From Hypomesus transpacificus (lineage: Eukaryota > Chordata > Actinopteri > Osmeriformes > Osmeridae): a stretch of DNA of 64,000 nucleotides. Numbering within the stretch: the first letter of the stretch is position 1; each line of letters begins with the position of its first letter. Below, piece by piece: positions 11,334 to 30,691 of the stretch. The notes under the pieces are model-generated. The model made no database searches. It was not told the DNA's origin and saw nothing but the letters and a program-made list of their open reading frames with translations. Where the stretch lies: NCBI RefSeq assembly GCF_021917145.1, contig NC_061081.1:6508777-6572776 (forward strand). The letters are read 5' to 3'. A program made the translations under genes and the position numbers.

Positions 11334-12709
11334 ATCTTTGACACTTTAGTTACTTGTAGAAAGTGAAGTGTTTGTTCACCGGAGCACGGTAAATATTTGA
11401 ATGAGGTTAACCAAAGAGTGAAAAAGCTAACTGTTTGTCAAGCATAAGATCAGGAAAGACACCCTGTGGCTCCATCCTCCCTCCCCTCGGCATGCCCCTC
11501 TGTCCAACAGTCACACACTCCAAGCAGTACGTGATCACTTATTAAGTCATTAGACCAATTGGTTCGCTGATAGTCCAAAGGTGTGTGTTATCAGAGTGTG
11601 AACAATGATATGAAAAATACAAATACCATCCAAATAACGTTGATTGCAGTCTTACGTAAACGTTTCCCATAATTAGCTTGCTACAGTAGCTGCCGACTGG
11701 ACACTATGAAGATGTGCAATACACCTCCATATCTTAATCATCATAATATTGCACTCAGCTAGCAGATACTTTTATACAAAGTGACGTACAGAACAGTATA
11801 TGGTTCGGTTCCAGAGTATGGGGTTTAGGTTCTAGGTCATTGGGGATGGTATGTGGACAGTAAAATAGTTGAGCCACATGTATATCATTACATGACCTGG
11901 GTGAATGATCTGTCATTTAGGAGGATGAGAACCAAGATCTGCCGACCTCTCTCTCTATTTCTCTCATGGTCTCTCACTCCTTCACTTTTTCTCCCTCACT
12001 TTCCCTCTCTCGCCCTCTCCCTCTCCATTCCTCTCTCTCTCTTTCAAAGGTACAGTGGGTCTGGGCCTCTCTCGCTCTGTCCTTTCAGTCTCAGTCATTA
12101 TCAGCTAAAGGGGATGACTGAAGCTTTATATAGCTCAGCAGTAGTTCCTATTGATGTTGTAAAGATAAAACGTTTCATCACAGTGAGATATTATGGACCT
12201 GACGAGGTCACACATTCAGAGCTGCGGTAACACTGGGTTAGTTATTGGCTGTGCAGTCCAGTTGTAGAGGAGAGATGTAGACCGACATGAGTGAATGATT
12301 TCAGAAAAGGACAACTGACTTAGCAGTTTAATGTTCCTATCGGTTGAACATTGAGGTTTTATGGTCCTACAGTAGTGTAATGTGCTGGGTTGTTAGCAGC
12401 TAGTAGGGCTAGGACCAGATCTTAAACTACGGCAGGCAGCCATGGGGACTGTCCACAAGCAGGCAGCCAGTGGTAAGCAGCCATGGGCTATCAGTAAGCA
12501 GGCTGTTTTTTTGAGACAAGAATCACACCTTTTGGGCATTCTAAGGAGTCTAAGCTATTAGCTGTTTTGTTATACATTTCACAGTGCATGTGTTTTGGCC
12601 AGCCAGTGCCAGTAGAGCTGGTAAAGTTAGTATGAAGGAAGTCTAGGTGATAGTCCAAGTCAATGATGATTGGTGAACCTCATGAACACAGGCCAGAGGA
12701 CCATACTAG
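11334..12709. other. Intergenic, no gene recognised
   Basis: Contains a decayed L2 tail (11745-11794) and a CT-rich tract (11940-12048). A few short open frames run through the CT tract but none resembles a protein. Confidence 0.5.
11745..11794 (-). repeat. Decayed L2-clade 3' tail
   Basis: AGCTAGCAGATACTTTTATA and CAAAGTGACGTACA read, on the complement, as a mutated copy of the L2 tail (TTTGGATAAAAGCGTCTGCT). Confidence 0.5.
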
Positions 12710-12986
12710 CAGTGGCGGTCCTAGCACATTTGGCACCCCGGGCAAGGGGCAAGGTTTACCCCCCCCCCCCCCACCCCCCCCTCAGGACGACACCCTGGGC
12801 CCCTCCCTCCCTGCCAACCACAACACAGAGATATGACGTGTCGCGGTTGGCACTGTTTGCCGGTAGTGCGTTTGAAACTCAAGGATAGCGGGAGGGTTTA
12901 TTTAATTTGCACTTGGGCAATTGCCACCCCCACTTCATGGCACCCCAGGCGGCTGCCCGGTTCGTCCTTGCCTAAACCCGCTACTG
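12710..12986. mobile_element. hAT-like MITE, 277 bp, with 8-bp target duplication
   Basis: Left end CAGTGGCGGTCCTAG; reverse complement of right end CAGTAGCGGGTTTAG. Flanks CATACTAG (12702-12709) and CTTACTAG (12987-12994) are an 8-bp duplication with one mismatch. The interior has paired GGCACCCC words and a poly-C tract (about 12758-12781). No coding capacity. The CAGTGGCGG terminus and duplication length fit the hAT superfamily. Confidence 0.75.
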
Positions 12987-12994
12987 CTTACTAG

Positions 12995-14671
12995 GGCAGG
13001 CAAACATAGACACTGGTACGGCTGTGGGCGTGATAGCACGTACCACCTATGAAGAACTAGAACATTTGAGAACACATTACGTTAAGCATACAAACCTTAA
13101 AACTGTCAAAATGCTTTATAAAACATGAATTTTCCATATGGGTCCCATGACATTAAAAACATACTGTAGTTGAACACTTTGTGTTGATCAGATCTGAGTG
13201 ATGCAGCTGAGGGTCTGCATTGACATCACTAGGGGGCGCTGTGTCCCATTACAGATCCCTGTTGGTGTTGCACCCATGGACATCAGCTTTCCTGAAATAG
13301 GAAACAACGTCCTAGAAAAGGGTTGAGTTTGTTATTGTGTAGAAGATGTTCTTGGTTCTCAGAATTAAAGATGGGTGTTGGGTTCTTTGTTCTCAGGATC
13401 ATGTTGCTGATTTGTTGTCAAGACAAACAGGAAGCAGCCCAGCGCTGGACTGAGAGAGCAGGAAGTCCTCTTGCGATCTGCTGGACACATGACTTTACCT
13501 CTGAATGTTTCCTGAATCCATAGAAATGCTAGTGCACCAAGGATCCAGACTAAATGAGATCTTCTGATCATGAATCTAGCACACTTACTGTACTCAGCTA
13601 ACTACTGTATCAAGGTTCCAAGATCTGGTAAGCAATGACTCTTATATGTCTCTCTTTATTTCTCTCTCTCTTACACTCTGTGTGAGGAAATCCGTTTTTT
13701 AAGAAAAAAAGAAAGGGCATTTGTGGCTTTATTTTTTTTTTTAACGTGATGGACTAGACAGACAGTAAATATAGGGAGAGAGAGAGGAGAGGAGATGATA
13801 TGCAGCAAAGGACCTGGGCCAGATTGACACCCAAGGCAGTGCAGATAGGCCTCAGCCTACATGGTACACCCACCCATCCAGTGAGCTCCACAGAGCACTA
13901 GGATCCCCTTATATATCTTACCTCAAACAAATCATCCCTTGGTAGACGTCAGAAGATGACCATCTGGTCAATGGACAACAACAAAAGCAATAGGCTCAGA
14001 ATGTACTAGAACCATCTGAACCTGAACACCTTAACTCCATCAGGACAGAGAGTCTGGTCACCTCCTCTCTAGAACCTTATGTCAGCCTCAATACAGCCTT
14101 TAAATAGCTTTAAATAACCTTCTACAGATTACACGTGCTATGGTACAACAAACATACAGGCACCAGTCTTGATGTCATAACATGACATGTGTGTGTGGGT
14201 CTGCCAAAAGCTGTGTAACATTGTTTTCTCAATGATTTGCAGCTCAGTCCTAACTAACTAAGTGGATGAATGGGTCCTCTGAAGACCTGGCCAGACAGTG
14301 TCAGCTGATTTAATTTGCAGCATGAACAGACCAGATCAGATGAGCCCCAAGGTCAGCAGGATCAGACCAGATCAGACGAGCCCTGAGTTGTGATGTGTAC
14401 ACTTCACCGTCTGGTTATTGGCTGAGCTAACAAGTAGTCTATGGGTCATCTGTGTCCATGGAGCCCTGGTGGATGGTCTGGCCAGAGATGAGGAGATAAG
14501 AACTCTTGGAACACGCTCAGCTCTTTTCTTATATGTTCTGCTCTACTCTGCTCTACTATACTTTGCTCTGCTCTGGTCTGCTATGTTGTTTTCTGTGCAT
14601 CCGTCAGTAGTAGCACGCTCTGATAACAACCCACAGAGTCACAATCACAGAGTTGTTTACAAAAGAACACG
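12995..14671. other. Intergenic between MITE and rbp4l 3' end
   Basis: No coding segment supported. Holds the SINE remnant at 13705-13895 and a (CTGCTCTACT)-like tract at 14520-14585. Confidence 0.5.
13705..13895 (-). mobile_element. Decayed tRNA-derived SINE
   Basis: Read on the complement: a tRNA-like head (GCTCACTGGATGGGTGG, then TACCATGTAGGCTGAGGC), a worn B-box region (TTGGGTGTCAATCTGGC where GGGTTCGAATCC is expected), then GGTCCTTTGCTGCATATCAT, CTCTCTCTCCC and a T/A-rich tail with AGCCACAAATGCC. This order is that of a common teleost tRNA-SINE. I recognise the pattern but cannot give the exact family name. Confidence 0.6.
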
Positions 14672-14677
14672 TTTATT
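14672..14677 (-). terminator. Polyadenylation signal of rbp4l
   Basis: TTTATT on the plus strand is AATAAA on the complement, about 200 nt after the rbp4l stop codon, in an otherwise unremarkable 3' UTR. Confidence 0.6.
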
Positions 14678-14879
14678 TTCACACACTCAACACTTGACAC
14701 TTGATACGCTGTGATGGGGGTGGGGGTGGAGGATTATTGTCGGGCCTCCCCTGGCCCCCCCCTTAACCCCTCCCACCACCATCTATCTGCATCTCCACAG
14801 CACTGTCGGACTTGCCCAGGCTCCACCCATAACAGGGCTCAGGGCGGCCCAGGCTCTGCTAATCAAACACTCCCCCAGT

Positions 14880-15338
14880 CTAGCAGGCTCCAGACTGCAG
14901 CACAGGCTGGAACTGCCCCACCATGCAGATCTCCTCCTGCTTCTGCCTGACCAGGCGCTGGATGGCAGGGGCCAGGCCTCGAGGGTTCCTGGAGAAGATC
15001 AGGGCGTAGCCATCCTCACAGCTGCCGTCGTCCTTCAGGGTGCGGCAGGCATAGGTGATGGCGTAGTTGTCATAGTCTGTGTCGATCACCCAGTAGTTGT
15101 CACCTAGAGATGGCGAGGCAGGATAGTCAGACTGGCAGTGTGTGTGTGTGTGCGTGTGTGCGGTGTGTGTGTGTGTGTGTGTCGTGGGATCAGTTTGAGA
15201 GGATGTGTGTGTTTCACTGACCTCCGCTGGACAGGTAGCTGGCCAGTCCCTGGTAGTTCATAAACATCTTGCCGGGACTGGAGGGGTCAGGGACGGTGTA
15301 CTGAGCAGCCATGTCAGCACACACAACCCAGAACCTGG

Positions 15339-15371
<33 letters not shown>

Positions 15372-15736
15372 AACACTCATTAGACATCCCGCCTATTCTC
15401 CCAGTCCAACCCAAATGTCAGACACCACTCGCCTCCCTGTACTGTGACAGCAGAGACGCGCTCTGGTCCCATGGTTAAAACAGGACACAGTGTGTGTTGT
15501 GTGTAGCTCCGCCCCGCCACATGTAGCCACGCCCCCTTAGACATACCCAAAGAGTGTGACACGGCCCTTGGAGGAGGCGGTCATGGTGCCGTCGTCGTCG
15601 AGGGTGTACTCGGCGGAAATGTTGTCCTGCAGGAACAGACCCTCTGGATCCTTCTTCTGAAGGGCATACCACTTCCCAGCATACTGCAGAAGAAAGGGGG
15701 AACAGTGACACAAAGGACGTTCAGACACCTGACTGC

Positions 15737-15783
<47 letters not shown>

Positions 15784-15981
15784 TACTCCTGGATCTCAGA
15801 GCTGTAACCCCACCAGGCTGTGGAGAGCTGTGTGGAGGTGATGTGAGTTGAGAAAGAGACTCACCCTCTTGGGGTCGAAGTCTTGTTTGACGGTGAAGCT
15901 GTCCACCACGCAGGAGGCAGCCCAGCAGCGCTCCACGTAGGCCAGGACGACCATCAGCAGGGCCGTCTTGGAGAACTCCAT
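14880..15981 (-). CDS. rbp4l: Purpurin, retinol-binding protein 4-like lipocalin
   Basis: Complement exons 15981-15865, 15683-15547, 15334-15222, 15103-14880 (117, 137, 113 and 224 nt) give 196 aa, the length of known purpurins. Residues 1-21 form a signal peptide ending at about CWA; the mature protein starts ASCVVDSF. Lipocalin features: the [13 protein letters not shown] motif opening the barrel, TDYDNYA, conserved cysteines for disulfides, and FSRNPRGL near the end. The C-terminus is [12 protein letters not shown]. It is closer to fish/chick purpurin than to serum RBP4 ([27 protein letters not shown]). Purpurin is secreted by photoreceptors and carries retinol in the interphotoreceptor space; it is implicated in retinal adhesion and optic nerve regeneration in fish. 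The gene is head to head with pde6b. The intron before the coding start carries a large GGA minisatellite. Confidence 0.96.
15742..15780. repeat. GA microsatellite in rbp4l intron
   Basis: (GA)n with a few AAAG interruptions, between the first and second coding exons of rbp4l. Confidence 0.85.
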
Positions 15982-15989
15982 GCTGCAAC

Positions 15990-16460
15990 GCAGGGAGGAG
16001 CAGAGGAGCAGGGCAGGAGGAGGAGAAGGGGAGCAGGGTAGGAGGAGGGGGATAGGAGGAGGAGGAGGGCAGGAGGAGGAGGAGGGGGATAGGAGGAGGA
16101 GGAGGGCAGGAGGAGGAGGGATATAGGAGGAGAAGGAGGGCAGGAGGAGGAGGAGGGCAGGAGGAGGAGGAGGGCAGGAGGAGGAGGAGGGGGATAGGAG
16201 GAGGAGGAGGGCAGGAGGAGGAGGAGGGATATAGGAGGAGAAGGAGGGCAGGAGGAGGAGGAGGGATATAGGAGGAGAAGGAGGGCAGGAGGAGGAGGAG
16301 GGCAGGAGGAGGAGGAGGGCAAGAGGAGGAGGAGGGGGATAGGAGGAGAAGGAGGGCAGAAGGAGGAGGAGGAGGGGAGCAGGGTAGGAGGAGGAGGGCA
16401 GATGGAGGAGGAGGGCAGGAGGAGGATGAGGACAGGAGGAGGAGAAAGGAGCAGGGTACC
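15990..16460. repeat. (GGAGGA)n / GGGCAGGA minisatellite, about 470 bp, abutting an rbp4l splice acceptor
   Basis: Irregular units of AGGAGGAGGAGGGCAGGAGG with GGGGATAGG and GGGATATAGG variants. On the rbp4l transcript it is an almost pure pyrimidine tract ending about 8 nt before the acceptor of the first coding exon. Long homopurine/homopyrimidine mirror-like DNA of this type can form triplexes. Open frames across it (Pro/Leu/Ser-rich) are repeat artefacts. Confidence 0.9.
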
Positions 16461-16829
16461 AGAAGGAACAGGGAAGCTGGAAGTGAGAACACTTTAGCTA
16501 TCTGCACTGTAGCTATTCCTTACTGAAGATGAGGAATGTATGATAACATCAAAGACTTCCTAGTAGGAATGTAGTAAACACTCTGGTTCCATGTCTTTAT
16601 CAGTGTACATTCTGTTCTTCCTCACAGAGCCTTTCAGGACCAGAGCTGACCGGAGCTGTCCAAACACACTTCTTTGAAAATCCAAGATTATGAATGCTGT
16701 ATGAGAACTATCGAGATGAATGACCATCAAGCTCCTACTCAAAACCGCAAGGTACAAGAGTCGTGTTCCCCAACAACATCTGTGTTCGCCAACCGTTCAT
16801 GGATTTTGACGCAGATAGCAGCCTCTTAC

Positions 16830-16928
16830 CTGAGTGTGTGCAGGTGCAGAGAGAAGAACAGCAGAGATGAGGAAGTCACAGAGGGGTTTTCTCCACAGGG
16901 TCCAGAGTGTGAATGGGGCCCTTATATA
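16830..16928 (-). promoter_or_regulatory. rbp4l core promoter (TATA box) and 5' untranslated exon
   Basis: TATATAAG on the complement at 16928-16921 is followed about 30 bp on by the likely start site (near 16895) and then by a strong donor, CACTCAG|GTAAGAGG, whose exon side ends at 16830. This gives a short non-coding first exon spliced to the exon holding the ATG at 15981. Upstream, TAATCC (16999-17004) and TAATCT (17026-17031) are CRX/OTX-type cores, in keeping with photoreceptor expression. Confidence 0.6.
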
Positions 16929-18679
16929 CGGCTGCACAGACAGGTTTAGCTCTGCTGTTCACTTCTTGTAACTAAATAAGGTGCTTAAATCTTGGGAGTA
17001 ATCCGTTTGGCTAAAATCCTTACAGTAATCTGCCTTCACTTCAACCCACGTTTACTGTAAAAACAATCAAAGCTTTATGTAACTGTGTGTAGACCCACAC
17101 TGATACAAACACAGACACACACACCCAAACGTGCAAACACACACACGTTCAACAACATGAGCACACACCATACCAACACAGAGACACCCACAAATAAACA
17201 CCCTCTCATGGTGTGTACTGGCCAAACACACAGGCACTACGACTAAGGCCAAAGCATGTGGCGTCCAGCTCTAACGGCCATGTGCTCCACCATCTCTAAG
17301 CCCTCCTGTTCTGCTGCAGCACGAGGCCCTGGGGACCTTGAGCCCAGGTCTCCCCCTTCAGGCCCAGGACACCACCAGTAGACCAAGGGGGCGTCCCCTC
17401 GGTCCATAGCTGACTGATGAGTAATAGAGCTCTCCATTCAAGGGTGTCAGTGCCATATCAGCAGCTATGCAGTCCCCTTCCTGACCAGCTGAGAGAGATG
17501 TCATGGGACTGAACCGGAACGGATCAATACTGTATCAATACTGTGACTGTGTGTGTTTAATTCTCCAAGTGTGTGTGTGTGTGTGTGTTCATGGGAAAGG
17601 CCTAGTCAGTGTTGTGTGCAGTCAACTACAGACCTGCCCCAGAGACAGGTGGCCAATGATCCAAGGGTTGAGGATTGGCATAAGGTTAGCAGTGTTACAT
17701 GACAACCCTGAGGCAGGAAGCTAATCCCACACACTACCTAAACATACTGTACAGACACACACACACACACACACATTGAACTGCACCCACACACAAAGAA
17801 CTAATACACACACACTTACTCAAAGCAGCTTGAATCTCTTTATGTTGTGGTTCACTCATGGGTTAGGGGTCCATTGTTTACAATCAACATATATCTGTGG
17901 AAACTTTAGCTGTAGAACTAACTGGAAACGCACACTGCCAGGAAGGCCAGAAGTTTCTAGAAGTTCAGCTGACCGGCTGAACTGGTGGGGTGTTAGTTAG
18001 CAGCTGACATACAGACATCAACCACCATGTTACACACATACACAAATATGTCCTTATTCCTGGATTTTCAAGTTAATTTGCCATTTGCAAGAAGTACAAT
18101 TATGTACTATGTAAATTAAATATAATTAAGTACAATCAAGTAAAACAAATTATTCATAATGGTCCTTGTTACAAGTTCTGTCAATAAAATCATACAAAAA
18201 AGAAATCCTAATCTTATGTGGACTGTATGTGCATGTAGACAGAGTTAAATTCTTGAAGTCATCTCTGAGGTATATGACAGCATTGTCATCCATTCAGGTG
18301 CGTAGAAGAGATCGTAACTGAACTTTATCGACCCCTGAGGCTCTAAGAGACATTGAGATCCCAGACATATGATCTGGCTTACACAGCCTCCTCCAAGAGC
18401 CAAACGCTCCTCTGTACCACAGCTACACATGCAGGCTGGTTTCTTTTTCTGGACAAGAAAAGTTGATCTGACTTAGTTGACCATAACATGAGCACAGTCG
18501 TCAATCTAGGTGAACGTAAACATGCTCTGATGGGTTGAATGTATCTTGAGAGATCTGGGACAAGAACAGCAGTCTACTGCCATCTAGTGGTGTACCAGAG
18601 CATCACACCACCTGCTGGGTGGCAGGATTTCCTTCCGGTTGGATCGCCACATGGACCAGAGGAACCTGGCCTCTTCTCA

Positions 18680-18880
18680 ATGAGACACATCTTAATGGCA
18701 TATGGTCTCTCAATAGTCTAAGGTGACCGTCTCTCAATGGGAAACATCTCAATAGTGTCCGGTGGCTATCTCTCAATAGGACACATCTCAATACGCTAAG
18801 GAGACCACCTCTACCTGTGACAAATCTAAATAGTCTAAGGTCTCTCAATAGGAGAAATCTAAATAGCTATGGTATCTAAA
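18680..18880. repeat. Irregular minisatellite, unit about 50 bp
   Basis: Repeated TCTCAATAGG, ACACATCTCAATAG and CTAAGGTGACC blocks with substitutions, about four units. Confidence 0.7.
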
Positions 18881-19113
18881 TACAACTCATCTTCAGAGTC
18901 TAATGTGGCCATTACTCAGAGGGGCAGTACAGAGATTTGGCCACAAGGAGGCAACAGTTAGTGACAATTACCGTCGCTAAATGTACAAATAGATACCAGA
19001 TATGTGTCACATAGTCTTTAGATCTAAACCCATGAAGTACTTCTGCTGATCCTCGTGTAATGTAGGTGGGCTCATTTACAGCTTTACCCCTTACCTGCCT
19101 ACCTGCCAAACTG

Positions 19114-19198
19114 TCTGTCTGTCTGTCTGTCTATTTTGTTCTGCCTCTACTGGCTTCTCTGCCTGCTTGTCTGTCTGTCTGTCTGTCTGTCTGTCCCG
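19114..19198. repeat. (GTCT)n / (TGCC)n microsatellite
   Basis: Two GTCT runs separated by TTTTGTTCTGCCTCTACTGG. Confidence 0.85.
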
Positions 19199-19554
19199 TC
19201 CTGCCCTACCCTGCCCTGGGCACTGCATGTGTAAGTGTGAGCAGCTTATCCATGTGACCTTTTGTTTAAGATGGTTATGAGTCCTTAATATAGACAGGTT
19301 TTCTCTGCTCTCATTTCAGTCGAAGGATTACAGATATTTCACCAGCAGCCTCTCCCTCCCTCTTGTCCTTCTCGGACCCTCGTCCAACTTCCTGCCCACT
19401 GTGTGTCTCCCTCTGTCCCTCCTATTACCTGGACAGCTCTCCAAAACTGGTTGTCTGTGAAGCAACTGAGGGATTGCGTAAGACTATATAGAAAGATGTC
19501 TCAGGGCTGAACTAATGTGACTGCAGCTGTTTTTGAAGTCTAAGCAGCCTGGGT

Positions 19555-19715
19555 TTGTGTTGTATGTGAAAGCTAACTAGCCTGTATATCAATGTCAAGT
19601 CTACTGTAACAAGCCTGTGTTTGTGCGTGAAAGCTAATTAGCCTGTGATTTTCGCAAAATGTGAAGGCTAATTAGCCTGTGTTTATCTGTAAAAGCCAAC
19701 TAGCCTGTGTTTACT
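19555..19715. repeat. Irregular minisatellite, unit about 40 bp
   Basis: At least four copies of GTGAAAGCTAATTAGCCTGT followed by GTTT, diverged. Confidence 0.7.
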
Positions 19716-20281
19716 GAAGCCCAGTTGCACGAGGACTGGCCAGACAGTGTTAGAAAGGTGAGAGGAGGGTTGGGTGCTGAGATAATCAGCTAGTGGCCTA
19801 ACTAAATAGGGCTTATCAGTGAAGAGTCCTTTTTTAATAAGAACTTAAAGAGCTTGTGGGCCTACCGGCCTCGATGAGACCAGGTGAACACACACATACA
19901 CATCCTCAGGAACACACACACTCAGATAAACACATCAGTAACTGTTTTAGGACCGTCTTTTCCCAGAGTGTGCCTCCTCCTTGATGCCAGGAGGAAGAGC
20001 TGTGATGAAGAGAAGGTAATCGTCTGATGGTGGGCAAGCTGAGAGGGGATCTGCCCGCCCAGACTGCGATCACCTGACCAGGTGTGCATGAGAAGATCCA
20101 GGCTCACCTTCAGCACGACTAAGACGCCAGCTTGCTGATGACAGTAGAATTGGCTCCAGAAACCCCCCCCCCCCCCCAGCGCCTCCCACTTTCCCTCTCT
20201 CTTGTCCGTCCGTCCGTCGCAGCGCAGCGACCTCCTTCTCTCACCGCCCCCTCTTTTCTCTCTTTCTCTCTCCGTCCTGCA

Positions 20282-20287
20282 GGATTA
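20282..20287 (+). promoter_or_regulatory. CRX/OTX-type motif upstream of pde6b
   Basis: GGATTA about 130 bp before the pde6b ATG; another at 19325-19330. CRX drives most rod genes through this core. A six-base match alone is weak evidence. Confidence 0.3.
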
Positions 20288-20413
20288 GACGCTGGTGAAT
20301 GTGTCCTCTCTCTTCCTCCCCTGAGAGTGCGAGGTCGTGAGCTGTGCGGAAGTCTGCCCCAGAGCCACCACACCGCTGGCCCGCGGCGGAAGAGGAGGCG
20401 TCCCTGAGAGAAG

Positions 20414-28553
<8,140 letters not shown>

Positions 28554-30691
28554 AGCAGCGCGCGCTCCGGAGGTAGGTGACTCCAGGATGACATCATCAC
28601 AACCACACCACCTCACAGCCGCGGCCGCAGCCAGCACACACCCTGGGACAGCGCCACCTACAGTCACCAGCATGAAACTGCAGCCTGGGAGCAGGGGAAG
28701 GAGGGCGGAAGGGAGAGGGAGGAAGAGAGAGAGAGAGAGAGAGAGAGAGTGGGGGAGGGCCAGAAGGGGGATGAGGAAGCACAGCAAGCATCCTGCCTTG
28801 CCCCAAAAGGACACTCATTGGCTAAATCCAAATTCTAGAACCATTCACCCTCCTCTCTGGGCCCTGGCGGCATCTCCTGGAAGGATTGCAGAAGGCGTGT
28901 GTCTGGTGGAGTCACGTCTGTATACCATGTCTACCACCATTACCTTCTAGAACTCTCCAAGTAGGACACTGACTTTCCTCAGAGGACCCAACTTCTAACA
29001 TCTGTGTGTGTCTGTTTGTGTCTGTATGTGTGTCATTGTGAATATCTATATATGACTGTGTGTGTGTCTGTATGTTTTAGAGAAGATGTTTAGTATAGGA
29101 TTTTAACATCAGTAGGACTTTGGTCTGGTGACTCTTCCTGAAGAGAACGTTAGAAAAGACATTGTTACACACCTTGATTTTATGCGGTTGTAATGTGTGT
29201 GACATGGATTAAGAAGTCTAACATATCTCTAGCATAGCTACAATGTATTCTTGTTCCAAATGGTGATTGGAGCTCCGGTCACCAGTTCAATGTTGATGTT
29301 CCAACACCAGTGACCTGCACTGATGTTGTTCGCTCTGTCCTTCCAGTCACACATTATTTACATGAGAGAAAGTGTTAACCGTAGCTCTCAACACTCAGGT
29401 ATTCTGCTTCAGGGACTGTGGATTACTGTAGGTCTGCTCTGGTCTAGTGTCTGTCTGTCTGTCTGTCTGCCAGCCTGTCTGTTTCTCTGTCTGTCTGGTT
29501 TGGTGGGTGCATAATATGGTGTCCTAGTATAGGAAAACAGCCGCTGTGTTCCAAAGGTTTGGTCTAATCAGAGTCGTTGCCCATGCTTGATGTGTCCTGA
29601 TAGCCAGCTACCTTTTAACATGCGCTTCTCTACATGTTCAGTATTTCAAATGTTCATTTTGGTACATTGGAAAGTGATGTCTTTGTAGGTCAACAGATAA
29701 AAACGTATATCTACAACTTTATATTTAATATAGGATTCATGCAAATGCATAGTTGTATTTCTGCAACAGGGCCTGTCTGTGAGAGGTCTGTACATTCCGA
29801 GGCAGTACACCTGCCTCGCCAGCTACCTCCGAGCCAAGCTCGGAGTCTGGACCACTCTGGACCAGTTCTGAATCTGGTAGTCTCCACCTGGTATCACCAG
29901 GGGAGAGAAGGATGTCCTCTAACTGCCATTGTGTCAGGGTCAACTGGGCAAATATTCTCCTAGACTGGGGCAACAACCTTCCATTGCTGATGTAATCACT
30001 TGTAAATACTCCTTTCATGTAAATACAAAGAATGTCACATTATTTTTGTAGTGTATTAAATAGATAATTTTCCTCCTTGTAGCGCTGTTTGTTCGACCAG
30101 CACTAGCTGTGAACATCTCAATGGTGTGTCACGTAGCTGTAAGATATGTACCAGTCCCTGAAGTTCATTGGTTTTCTCTCCACTGCCTGATCCAGACTGA
30201 CAGGACAGTGTCTCTCAACCATCTCAGGGTTCTGATGGGAATAGTCAGGGACCTTTTAAAGGTGCAGTAGGTAGAATGTCATTAAAAAAGAAAAGCTTTG
30301 TCTCCTATGAACATGTTGTGTAAGCTAATGAAGCCCTCTGAGAGTTGTTTATGAACAGAAATCTCAGTGCCCTTGGAATGTCAGTTTTTAGAGCGGCCCA
30401 CTACGTTCCAGCCAATCATGTTCAAACTGAGTATGATCAAGCTGGAGCTGGAGGAACGCATATGAGTTCAGACCAAATTGGGGGTGCTGTTTCTTATATT
30501 TGAATTTATTTGATAATGTTACCTATTTCAGCTTTAAATAGGCATTATGTTATACAATGGACTTACATTCATAGATAGGGACAATGTGCTTTTTAAGGAA
30601 ATATGACCTGAGTAGAATGGAATGTGGAACTATTACCATAAAGCTTACAGTATACCTCTGTGTGTGCACTGTCTACAATGACCAAAATAAA
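28554..30691 (+). other. pde6b 3' untranslated region / 3' flank
   Basis: No further coding exon. Holds a GA repeat (28722-28749), a (GTCT)n run near 29450 and the MITE at 30260-30533. AATAAA at 30686-30691 is a candidate polyadenylation signal, which would give a 3' UTR of about 2.1 kb; an ATTAAA near 30054-30059 is an alternative. Confidence 0.4.
30260..30533. mobile_element. MITE, 274 bp, flanked by TTAA
   Basis: Left end AGGTGCAGTAGGTAGAATG; reverse complement of right end AGCTGAAATAGGTAACATT. Both ends are bounded by TTAA (30256-30259 and 30534-30537), the target of piggyBac-type insertion, although the terminal bases are not the piggyBac CCY. It sits in the pde6b 3' flank. Confidence 0.6.

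Larger units (their letters stand above)
17032..20163. other. Divergent intergenic region between rbp4l and pde6b
   Basis: No protein-coding segment supported. Contains GT/CA repeats (17565-17589, 17755-17775), two irregular minisatellites (18680-18880 and 19555-19715), a (GTCT)n tract (19114-19198) and scattered CRX-type GGATTA words. As the shared upstream region of two photoreceptor genes it is where retinal enhancers would be expected. Confidence 0.5.

Noticed and set aside
15581-16507. Pro/Leu/Ser-rich frame on the complement joined to rbp4l
   Set aside because: Translation of the GGA array within an intron; the real rbp4l start is the ATG at 15981.
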